This document shows, piece by piece, positions 11,043 through 21,162 of a DNA stretch of 64,000 nucleotides (its first letter is position 1; each line of letters opens with the position of its first letter). The position numbers and the translations under genes were made by a program. The stretch covers positions 207,424,165 through 207,488,164 of the forward strand of contig NC_133770.1 in the NCBI RefSeq assembly GCF_003597395.2, read 5' to 3'. Below the pieces are notes generated by a model that saw only the letters and a program-made list of their open reading frames with translations, was not told where the DNA came from and did not search any database. This stretch comes from Chelonoidis abingdonii (taxonomy: Eukaryota > Chordata > Testudines > Testudinidae).

Positions 11043-11140
11043 TACTGTGCACAGTCAATCAGTTGGTATTCGTTTGACCTCTCGAAGCATGCCTTTACTC
11101 CTTCATCATCCCAGAGCTTTTTTGCATGTTCAAAGAATTC
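11043..11140 (-). CDS. GNAL: Internal exon of G-protein alpha-olf (GNAL)
   Basis: The 98-bp exon encodes 32 residues beginning [19 protein letters not shown] and ending [10 protein letters not shown], plus the first two bases (TA) of the next codon. It starts in phase 0 after an acceptor with a pyrimidine-rich tract ending TTTTCAG (AG at 11141-11142). It ends before a strong donor, GTAAGTG, starting at 11042. The TAG seen in the plain open frame spans the splice site and is not a real stop; the split codon would be Tyr, as in the family. The segment belongs to the helical domain of stimulatory G-alpha subunits, which activate adenylyl cyclase at the inner plasma membrane. Lys-Lys-Leu-Trp-Asp-Asp and ACF favour GNAL over GNAS, which has ALWEDEG and ACY (family knowledge). 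No other exon was found in the window. Confidence 0.93.
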
Positions 11141-11142
11141 CT

Positions 11143-11796
11143 GAAAATTGGAAATGTGACAAATAAGAGATTTCTCAGGTTTTGTTTTAATTAAAAAGAA
11201 ACACAATGGTTCCTCCCTCCTCGAATCTTCATGTTTTAAAATGGTTGCAACATGAAAAATTATACATTTAAAGAAGAAAAGGTGAAGAATTATTAGTGAG
11301 GTCAAAGTCTCAGAAAAACTAGTTTGGACCGTTGAGTACTTTCAAATACAACTATCAGTTGGTTTCATGAATTTTATACGATCCAGCCTTTCACTACTTT
11401 TCCAAAAGAGCACTTGTCTAGTTGGAAAGTAAGAATTAATAAACGGATACAAGCTAGCTTCCGTGTGTGGCCAAAAGAAATGTTACAAGGGTTGAAACCA
11501 GGTTGGTGTATCCCTGTGGCAGAAGACAAGTTTCCAAGTAAAAAAATCAGATTCGCTGACACGATGGAATTTGAATAGCAGAAATTAAAGATGAGTTGGA
11601 ACTGATTCTTAAAATCGTAACGAAACCTCAACACCAAGCAACTGAGCAGACAACTCCATAGTAGCCTGAATATGGTAATGTTAAAGCACCAATATTTATT
11701 TTTTTGCTTTGATGGACACCGTGTTGGTTGCTTTTAGCAGCCTAGCAAAGAAAGCCCTGAAAGTTAGCTTCTAGTTGCTACTCCTGACATTGGACC
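11143..11796. other. Intronic stretch without recognised features
   Basis: Non-coding sequence just upstream of the GNAL exon. Apart from the polypyrimidine tract next to the acceptor I see nothing that I can support. Confidence 0.4.
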
Positions 11797-11804
11797 CTTT
11801 ATTC

Positions 11805-12154
11805 TAGGGGTTCTTAACCCTTTCCAGACTACTGTACTCCTTTCAGGAATCTGATTTTTCTTGCATACCCCAAGTTTCGCCTCACTTAAAAACTTAGGCT
11901 TAAGCTTTCTGCCCTGGGCCCCATCGAGTCTGACACGGGCCCTGGCGGCCCCATTAAAACAGACTTGCCTACAGTTTGAGAACCGCTGGTACAGTGTATG
12001 GAACGGTATAAACAAGTCATTGTCTCTATGATATTTTACTTTAGTTTAGTTTGCTAATGCTTTTTGTGTAGCCTGTTGTCAAACTAGGCAAATATCTAAA
12101 TGTGTTGATGTAACTCCTGGAAGACCTCTGCATACCACTGGTTCAGAACCACTG
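11805..12154. mobile_element. hAT-like element, family 1 copy 2 (350 bp)
   Basis: The flanking 8-mers CTTTATTC (11797-11804) and CCTTATTC (12155-12162) match at 7 of 8 positions. The left end reads TAGGGGTTCTTAACCC and the right end reads CAGTGGTTCTGAACC on the minus strand. The right half shares ATAAACAAGTCA and TGTAGCCTGTTGT with the copy at 6690-7083, in the same orientation. A CAGTTTGAGAACCGCTGG motif at 11960-11977 looks like an extra internal end. Confidence 0.75.
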
Positions 12155-12162
12155 CCTTATTC

Positions 12163-14626
12163 AAAAAACTCTGGCCTCAGATTCTGGGGAACCTAGGAAG
12201 TACTTTATATCTAGGACTATGCCATAATTAAGAAAACCACCCTGAAACCAAACTAACCCAACACACCTGTTCCTAAAAAGTATAGAAAGCAGCTATAAAA
12301 GACAAGCAATGCTCTCTCTGTGTTTGGAGGCACTTGAAGGTACCTTGGCTCCATAGTCTGGCTCGGCAAAAAACACAATTGGGAAGGTCCCTCATGTAAA
12401 TTCACTACAGACTGGACCTTTTGTCGAAGCTCATGCAGAAACCAGAAAAAAAAGTGTTGATGATACAGAAGCCTATGGTCTTCCCTCTGAGACAGAAATA
12501 AACCAGCAGTTTTCCATCATAGCAGAAGGCAGCTCTTTGCTGTCAGAAATTACATTCTGGAAGAGATGTAAAACCAAGACTCTTATCTTTTATGTGAATT
12601 AAAGAGTCCATGGCACTTACCACAAGAATAGATGTGCTGGCCCTACTGAGCTGGACAAAACCCACTTTACAAAATTACATTTTGTCTACCTAAATTTCAC
12701 ACTGCAGTTTTGTTTGGAGATGGCATTATCTTTCACTTCTGGCCGTAAAAACCTATTGTGTACTGTTGCTGTATGCTGTTTAAAAGCTTTTGTATCCCAC
12801 TCCAGAATGTGGTGTTAGAACAGGGGGGTCAAGACTCTCTAGTTCTATTACAAACCAAAACAAAAAAAATCAACCCCCCTACCCTGTTAAAAAATGTAAC
12901 AGTTAAGACTGCTAAATTACAAGGCATATACCTATCACATCATTTATACAAACACGAGTCCTTGTAATTAAGAGCATCATAAATCTTACCCTTCCCAAAT
13001 AACAAACAACTGTATTATTCTCATCCAGTGTGATGAAATATGCATTTCATTATAACAAACGAACTTTAACTCTGGCCCATGGAATTTTAAAGCTTTGTTA
13101 TTGTTGGGGTTTTTATTGGGGTTTTTGCTGTTGTAACTAAGTAAATTTTGGTATTTTCTTTTAAACAATAAAGTGGGAAGCAACTAACATATATCAATGG
13201 GCAGTAGAAGTTTTTAGTAATGCACAAATTGCTGTTTATTGAGAATAATGTTGCATATCTAATTTAATAGGAAAAGTATGTAACATTGTCAGAAGAATAA
13301 ATCTGGATATGATCAGGACAATCTAATTTTCCAAGCCAAAGCTACACGGCAAGCTAATATGTAGCTTTATAATGGAAGCTGGTTGTAACCTCAACTCTGG
13401 AAAGGCTATTGCCTCTTCGTAATTTCTGGCTCAGCTAACTTGCTATGTGACTTTCAGCAAATTACTTGACTTGTGTCTGGTTCAATTGCACTAGGAAAAA
13501 ATGTGTCCAAAAACACTATATACATCATAGGACAGTTATGAGGCTCAATGACGGTCTGTAAATTACAGAAAGGGATGAAAAAGCATGTTTTCCAACCCCT
13601 ACTATATCCTTTAAACAAGAACAATCTTTTCTGTGGTAGTAAAATTCATAGCAAAAATTTTCTGTTAATGCATTACATTAGTATTGAAATCACCCTCCAG
13701 TCTTAAACCCCACCTCCAAAAAAACACCACGCACAAGGTAATACAGCATGTCTAATCTTCAGTAAGTGACTGCCAGATGCTGACAAAACTTTCAGCTTAG
13801 AGTACAAATTCAGGAAAGATTTTGAGAAGAGATAGTACACCATAAAAGCAAACCATTATTTTTCAAATGTACTGTATATAATGTAGGTACTGTAAAATAA
13901 AGATAAATGACTTCCATTTTCCTGAAGGATTTCAAACCTTGTAGAAAGTGAAGTGTTAAACAATAAAACAGCACACTCTGTGAATTGTGTTAATTCACAA
14001 CTACTGTTTCTCTTTCTATTGTGACTATTACAAGGGCATCCAGATGGCTAACTGGATGCAAGAAATTATAATCAAATGAAAAGCAAACATTTCTCTCTCT
14101 CTCAAGTAATTTGTTCAGACTTCAAGAGAGAACTTGATGGTATAATAATCTCAACTCTTTTTAGATTTACTCACTTCACAAATTTCTGGAGCAAGACCCA
14201 TCTGGGTCAACCAGAACTACCCATTAACCTAAGCCTTACAATTCAAAAGAAGTTTTCCTTTGGTGGGTTTTTCCTTTTGATTTTTGTATTGAAGAGGAAA
14301 TGAAGTATTCAGTGACTTTGAAAGGGAAAATTCTGGTAACTGTGTAGTATATGAGAGTCTCTAAAAATTCCCAGTAATTCTTTAAAATTCTACCTTTTGA
14401 AGTTATGCTACAGCCACCATAAAGCCCTCCCCTCTTTCAGCAGAAAGAGAAACCAAATGAGAGAACAAAGAAAGAAAAAATTAAGAGGGTGGAGGAAGGA
14501 GAGAACTGACAACATAAAACAGAGAATGCAGCTATAAAATATGAAAATGAAAAATCAAAGCATTAATAGAGAGAGATAGAAAGGAAAGATACAAGAAAGG
14601 AAATAAAAATAAATCAATAAAATAAC
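12163..14626. other. Intronic stretch; possible MIR-like remnant at 13390-13580
   Basis: AT-rich non-coding DNA. Around 13420-13570, CTTGCTATGTGACTTTCAGC and then AGGACAGTTATGAGGCTCAA follow the order of MIR-type SINE blocks (core, then tail), but the match is weak. The sequence at 14440-14600 is strongly purine-biased (GA-rich). I see no gene. Confidence 0.35.
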
Positions 14627-14635
14627 TGGAGAGAG

Positions 14636-14834
14636 CAAAAGCAGCAAAGAATCTTGTGGCACCTTATAGATTAACAGAGGTTTTGGAGCATGAGCTTTCA
14701 TTGATGAATACCCACTTCGCATCCCATGAAAGCTCATGCTCCAAAACCTCTGTTAGTCTATAAGGTGCCACAGGATTCTTTGCTGCTTTTACAGATCCAG
14801 ACTAACACGGCTACCCCTCTGATACTTGACACCA
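14636..14834. mobile_element. Inverted-duplicate retroposon forming a 61-bp stem
   Basis: Positions 14641-14701 and 14726-14786 are reverse complements at 59 of 61 positions, with a 24-nt spacer. The arms are the same family as the insert at 2254-2386 (core GTGGCACCTTATAGA). The right arm continues into the family head GGGTAGCCGTGTTAGTCTGG on the minus strand. The whole unit is flanked by perfect 9-bp repeats TGGAGAGAG (14627-14635 and 14835-14843), so the two inverted halves probably entered as one insertion event. Confidence 0.72.
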
Positions 14835-14843
14835 TGGAGAGAG

Positions 14844-17242
14844 GAAGAAACCAAAAAGGAAAATAAAAATCAGAAAATATGCCACAATCTTTAGATTAAA
14901 ATATTTGTTTCATAAATATTTAATCCTATATTTTATTGGATTTCTCTGTTTAGATTGGCCTGTATTGTGATCCAAGAGTACTACCATTTAAGGGAAGGAC
15001 ATGAGAAAGCAGCATGGTGCCAGAAGAAAATTCAGCTGTGGTCCCCATATTTAGGGTCCAATGCTTTAGTTCCTTGAGTATGATGAGCTGGAACCCCTCT
15101 CTTCCCTCATGGCATCTATCTTTGTAGCCAACCTGTGATAAGATATGGTCAGAGTTAGGAAGTGGAGACGTTAGTATAAAACCATGCCCTTTTCCAAAGA
15201 CTGGTATTGACTGAGAAACACTGGGTATCTCAAAAACCTACTGCTTACAGGCTTCTGCTACTTTACTTATGTTTGTACCTCCACGTAGTAAACACTTCTG
15301 ACTCCTGGGTGTTTATTTTTAAAATTTATATTTCACTTTCTATAGAAAAAAACTGCAGCTTTTGGTGTGGCAAACAGTGTTTTGATAGTGGGTAAAATAA
15401 AGTACTTTTAATTTGCACTAAAAAATTCATTTTCTCTTTTCTATTTTTGTTTTTCATCTGTTTTTCATTAGATGCAAATTTAATTTTGCATTTCTTTCTC
15501 CACAAGTATAATTCTGCATATCTATTACTCCTATTTTGGATACAGACACCTTACATAAATCATTGTTGGTTTCTAAGACCATACAAATATGTTGTGCAGA
15601 AATTATATGCCTCAAATATTTTAGCCTGATTATTTAATTTTACAGCAGACTGTTTAAAATGATTCCCAGATTTCTTAGTCTAACAGAAGTCCTATAATAC
15701 AGAACAAATACACTTGCCTCTTTAAAATGTATTGAGCTACTGCAGAGGAGCATATTTGTCTGCAAATCGCCTCCCACCTACATTTACAATCCTTTTTCCT
15801 TGATGACTAAACCGTTCCACAAAAATCCTACACCATTTCAAGACTACCATCACCACCATTCACTTTCCATGCTCACGTTTAACCCTGTCTCTTACCCTAA
15901 TAAGCACCCTAACATATTATCCCTTTCTTGGCTGCTCAAGACACCAAGATGTGAACCAGATCCCACATCTCAAATTCACCTCCTACATCCTGAGAATTGT
16001 CTAGATCCAGCCTACTTCCTACCTTCATCCACTAAGACATTAAGTAGCATTTATTCGGCTTTCTGGAAAGTTTTTTTAAAATGACTAGTGCTTTTAGCTG
16101 CCCCAGTTTTTAGATGTCCAACCTAAGGCATATCAGAGGGGCCTGATTTGCAAGGCTGGGGGCTCAGAACTTCCTGAAATCAGGCCCCTTAAGAAGTCTA
16201 AAGCTGGACATGTAAAAATTGAGGCACTCCCAAATCACTAGTGACTTTTTACAATTTCGGTCTAAAGAAATATAAAATTGAGCTTTGATATTTATCGTAG
16301 ACACCTAAATCTACTACCATAGAGATAATTAGTACAATAGAGACTAAAGAGAAACTGGGAATAAGATAATACTATTAGGAATAGTCCAGATAATAATACA
16401 ATATTCACAGTAGGGTCATAAAAAAGTAAAGCACAAACTTGCTTCTTCCCTAACTCTTCATTAGATAGATAAACAAACAAATGTATAAATATTTACATTC
16501 CTACCATATCTTTCTTGACCTGGGATCTAAATTAGAGATCAGAGCCAGCTTGCAGAGTAAGGGATGATGCTTCAGGTCTCATTAGCTACAGGTATTTAAT
16601 TTCTTTAGATATTTAGGCGGTTAGTGTAAATTCAGTTATGAAAAAGTGAAAGCCACATGAATGCTACACTTTTGATTTAATTACAATCAAGATGCAAAAT
16701 ACAGTATCTTAAATATCTTAAAAATCTTTCAGACCTGACTGAAAGAGTAAGGAAAAGCAAAAAAACACCTTTTCAATTTCCTTAGATATCCAAAATCAAG
16801 GACACACGTTTTCAAACTCTCTATTCACTTACACATCATTTGTCTTTTTGTTGTAAATGTAAAGGTTCATGCATCACCTAAAAAAGGTGCAGTAACACAA
16901 ACACATGCTATAGTATTGTTTTGAACTGAGTGAAATCTTCCTATGGGTTGAGTTAAAATCTCATTCAAACTGATGATACTTTTCATTCAAGATAGCTGTA
17001 AGAAATAGTTATGAAACAAAGCATAACAGAGTCTGCCCAGAAACTAGTACCATTCCACTGGGCATTCTGATTAGGCGTGCCTGTGTGCAGGTGTGTGAAG
17101 GAACACAGAGAAGGAGAGAGAGAGGCAGAGGAAGAAAATAAGAAAGTCAAGTAGGAGCCTGGAGCCACAGTGAGACCCTGAAAAAAGTGAGTGTGTGCTT
17201 TGGGTCTGGTATTGACTAAAGAGGCTTGGCAGCTATTAATGA
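14844..17242. other. Intronic stretch; one diverged repeat at about 16090-16260
   Basis: Mostly AT-rich and unrecognised. At 16090-16260 a palindrome-like repeat contains GGGGCCTGATTTGCAAGGCT and, in reverse, AAATCAGGCCCCTT, followed by AAAATTGAGGCACTCCCAAA. It resembles an interspersed repeat that I also see near 42945-43160, but I cannot name its class. An AG-rich tract lies at 17105-17135. Confidence 0.35.
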
Positions 17243-17524
17243 AGGGTGTGTCTACACTGAAAGCGCTACAACGGCATGGCTGCAGCTACATCACTGTAGT
17301 GTAGACACTTCCTACAGCAACAGAAGAGTTTTTTTTCACTGCTGTAGTAAATCCGCCCCCTCAAAAAGTGGTAGCTAGGTCAATGGAAGAATTCTTCCAT
17401 CTACATAGTTGCGTCTACTATAGGAGTTAGGTCAACCTAACTACATCCCACAAAGCATGAAATTTTTCACAACTCTCTGAGTGACATACCTAGGTTGACC
17501 TAAGTTTTAGGTGTAGACCAGGCT
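17243..17524. mobile_element. Foldback MITE (282 bp)
   Basis: The ends are AGGGTGTGTCTACACT and, read on the minus strand, AGCCTGGTCTACACC. The inner segments TAGGTTGACCTAAGTTTTAG and TTAGGTCAACCTAACT suggest partial foldback. It is non-coding and related in its ends to the elements at 5706 and 63842. Confidence 0.6.
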
Positions 17525-18873
17525 TACTTACAAGAAACTGCTTCTTTTGTTCTTGGTTCCTCCTGTGTTCAGAGAAGCAGGACTTCATGCATTTCTTGTA
17601 AATAAACAAGATTGCATCAAAGAAAATAGACTCCATCAATTTCTGCTTCCAACTGGAACACATCCAGGGCCGTGAAATTTTGCTAGCTGCTCATATCAAA
17701 AAGGGGCAACAATAAAACACACAGTGACTTTAAGATACGTACAAGTGTGTATCAAGTACATTCCACTTCCTGGTGCTACTGCCTATAATCAGCACTGAAT
17801 TTTCAATTAAAGATTAAATTTTTTTTTAAAGGGATCTCAGTTAACAGTTTTCAGCACTTTCTCTGTAGGATGGAGAACATGTAGGGAGGTTCCTTCTACG
17901 CAAAACATATCATGACAGAAACTGTGAAGCAATATTCATAGCAAATCATTATTAAAATCACTATTTCAAATGTGCTTAAAGGAGTTTACAGCATGATCCT
18001 TCTTTAAGAAATAAACATTGCATGAGAAACCTACACTCACCCATACAGCGCCTACAAAACCTGTCACGGTGCCTAAAAAAAGGAATTGTTTGACTTTCCA
18101 TGTAGGGAATAAAATTTTGAAGTGTCTAAATTAGGAAAGAAATATAAGAGAAGACTAAAAAGCCAAATATCTTCATGGAAAAATCTTTATCTATGTTGGA
18201 AACGAAATTCTTTATTTGATGACTGCCTTACAAACTAAAAAAGGTCATATTAGATCAGTCCTTTTGTTTCCTAATGAGACTCTAGGCACTTGCATTCCAG
18301 ATGAAGCACACATTGTGGCTGTCAGATGCCATTTCTAACCCTCCTAGAAATTGGTATGCAGAAGACAACACAGTATTTTCTCTTCTATGTATTTACTCTG
18401 TTAATGCACTGTAAAACTTGCATGACTCCTCAACAAGATAATATGAAATCAGGTCATTTCCTCCTACCTCACACTAAAATTCATATTCCTAGTCTCCTGA
18501 CCCTTGGATATCCAAGCTTATTTCTTAATTCAAATACAGCTTTAATCTATTTATCTGTCTGATTGGTATGACAACCACTTAAAGAATGTGGAACTAAAGT
18601 GACAAATGTCCTACAATGATATAAGTAGTACATATTTTTATGGTTTTATACTACGGTGTGAAAGTCAAAGTCTTGAATTTTATTCTTTGATGTGGTTACT
18701 TTTTTGCTTTTGTTTTAAACCAAACTATGCAATTCACTTAAAAACAACTGTTTTGTTGTTTTTGAAAGATAGTCCATAAAATTTATATTTACAAATGCCT
18801 TGTTCTCTACATACCTAAATTCTAGAACAAATAAGGCAAGAATCCTATAAACCACCTCATTTTATACATAGCC
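17525..18873. other. Intronic stretch without recognised features
   Basis: AT-rich non-coding DNA with short open frames lacking motifs. I see nothing that I can support. Confidence 0.4.
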
Positions 18874-18921
18874 CTGAATGAAGTAGGGTCCTGTGCACTG
18901 AATGAAGTAGGGTCCTGTGCA
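18874..18921 (+). repeat. Two tandem 24-bp units
   Basis: The unit CTGAATGAAGTAGGGTCCTG plus TGCA occurs twice back to back (18874-18897 and 18898-18921) without differences. This is a simple local duplication. Confidence 0.85.
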
Positions 18922-19083
18922 GGGTGACCAGATGGGATGAAGAAAATATCAAGACACACGGGGTGAGGGGGGTTCCATTCCAGGTTCTGGAGGAGAGTGG
19001 TTGTAACCCACACACCTCCTGGGTATGGTGCTCTGTCCCTCTCTAGTGGCACCGAGACCACTTAGGGATTAATGAGCCTGCTA

Positions 19084-19200
19084 CAGCCTTAGCTAACAGG
19101 GATATGGCTTTTAGCTCATGCAGTAGAGGCTCACGCATTTAGCTCCAGAGGTCCCAGGTTCAATACCGCTCACCGATGACCAGGGTCTGTCAACATTACA
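19084..19200 (+). mobile_element. tRNA-like sequence, probable SINE head
   Basis: TTAGCTCATGCAGTAGAGGC resembles a D-arm with box A, and AGGTCCCAGGTTCAATACCG resembles a T-arm with box B, about 50 bp downstream, as in a tRNA. A cloverleaf is not convincing (the acceptor and anticodon stems do not pair well), so a tRNA-derived SINE or tRNA pseudogene is more likely than a working tRNA. Its 3' tail is not clear. Confidence 0.42.
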
Positions 19201-19204
19201 CATC

Positions 19205-19892
19205 CTCCAGTGGTTCCAGACCCTTTGCTCTAGCATGTCAGACACCATGCCTGCCCCTCTTGCCGCTATCCTTCTCTGCTACTGTTCTTCCCAAGCCTGT
19301 CCCTCTCCTCTTCTATTGTGCCTAGCTTGTCCCTGTTCCCCATTATGTTCCATGCTCCTCTACATGAGTCAAGCTGCTGCTTCTTTCTCCTCCATGCTAC
19401 CTGGGCACCAGAGGTGGGGACACTGAAAGCACAGAAGAGATAGTCTCCCTATTCTCAGTCTTTGCACCACACAACCCCTAGCAGCTAGGAAAAGCAATTA
19501 CAGGGGAAGTCTAGCTTAGTTTCAGTTGTCCAGGCTTGGAGCATGCTTCATGCAGATGCAATCCTTTGAGAATTTAGCTGCCAAATTCTGAGAAACTTCT
19601 ACTGTGCATGTTGAAATTGTGACTTTCAGAGGCTTATAATGCAGCCAAATTTGGGTGGCTTTTCAGAGAGGCAGAAAAATGAAACTTCCTGAGTAAGTTC
19701 CTGCTCCAAAACATAAACATGTTAGAGCTTCTCAACTAAATGGTTGGAAGAATTTTTTTAACATGGGCAAAACAATGTATTTTCCCCTTATCTCATTCTC
19801 TGAAATGGCTGAATCATTTTTGTTTTTTTAAGTTTCAGCTGACACCTGGCACAGAAAAATTCAGTCCAAATACTGCATCTATAATAGAAACT
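19205..19892. other. Intronic stretch without recognised features
   Basis: It begins with a CT-rich part (19200-19420) and becomes AT-rich. Short open frames show no motif. Confidence 0.4.
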
Positions 19893-20465
19893 CTCAGCAA
19901 CTAAAATGATTAGGGGTTTGGAATGGGTCCCATTTGAGGAGAGATTAAAGAGGCTAGGACTTTTCAGCTTGGAAAAGAGGACACTATGGGGGGACATGAT
20001 AGAGGTATATAAAATCATTAGTGGTGTGGAGAAAGTGAATAAGGAAGAGTTATTTACTTGTTCCCATAATATTAGAACTTAGGGCCATGAAATGAAATTA
20101 ATGGGCAGCAAGTTTAAAACAAATAAAAGGAAGTTCTTCAAACAGTGCACAGTCAACCTGTGGAACTCCTTGCCTGAGGAGGTTGTGAAGGCTAGGACTA
20201 TAACATGGTTCAAAAGAGAACTAGATACATTCATGCAGGTTAAGTCCATTAATGGCTATTAGCCAGGATGGTTAAAGAATGGTGTCCCTAGCCTCTGTTT
20301 GCCAGAGGATGGAGATGGATGGCAGGAGAGAGGTCACTTGATCTTTACCTGTTAGGGTCACTCCCTCTGGGACACCTGGCATTGATCACTGTTGGAAGAC
20401 AGAATAGTGGGCTGGATGGACCTTTGGTCTGACCCAATATAGCCATTCCTTATGTTCTTATGTTA
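19893..20465 (+). mobile_element. CR1 LINE, 3' end (plus strand)
   Basis: This is the decayed end of CR1 ORF2 followed by a 3' UTR that finishes with the short tandem CTTATGTTCTTATGTT, a typical CR1 3' terminus. Reading the sense strand, segments correspond to the conserved CR1 tail (for example CTTGCCTGAGGAGGTTGTGA, encoding a LPEEVV-like stretch). The copy is 5'-truncated. It faces another CR1 on the opposite strand 60 bp away. Confidence 0.75.
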
Positions 20466-20524
20466 GGCAACTGCAATTATAGGCTTTGCTGTCAGCTCTA
20501 CCTGTAACAAAAAGTCTTCTCCTA

Positions 20525-21162
20525 TTTATACAGAAGAATGGGATTTGCCACACTGGATCAAGACCACTGGCTCATCTAGTCTGGTATTCTAATTCACACA
20601 ATGGACAGTAACCAGTGCCTCAGAGGAAGATATAAAAAACCCCATGATGGACAATTACAGACAACCTGCTCCAAAAGGAAGTTTCTTCAGAACCTGCCTT
20701 AGTGGTTGCCTTGTGCCCTGAAGCCTGATAATTGTTTTTTAAAATCATAGCTATCAAAAGTAACTGCAGATGTTTTAGGAAGCTCATAAATGTTGAATCC
20801 TTTTCTCAATGCTTGCTATCATTAATATCCTGTGGCAATGAGTACTACTAGTTATTTATGCATAGTGGAAAAGTGTTCTCTTCTCTGTTTTGAATTTGTC
20901 TTTCAGTTTCATTGTTTTGTATTAGGAGACAGAGCAAATAAGAACTCCTGATTTATCTTCTCTGTACCATTCATAATTGTGTCTGTAACTCCATTGTGTC
21001 CTCTCATTAGCATTCTCACTCAACTGAACAGTCCCTAACTTTTACAACTCCCCTCATATGATAGTCTTTCCATGGCTCTAATAATTCGTCTCCTACCTCT
21101 GAACCCAATCTATTTCTTTTATATCCTTTTTGAGACAAGATGACCAGAACCATACATTACGG
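20525..21162 (-). mobile_element. CR1 LINE, 3' end (minus strand)
   Basis: The sequence is recognisable as a CR1 tail in antisense: GGATCAAGACCACTGGCTCA near 20560 (the 3' end region), then ACTCCCCTCATATGATAGTC near 21047, then ATCCTTTTTGAGACAAGATG near 21123, in CR1 antisense order. It is 5'-truncated, and its junction with the GC-rich element lies at about 21163. It is more diverged than the CR1 at 19893. Confidence 0.6.
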
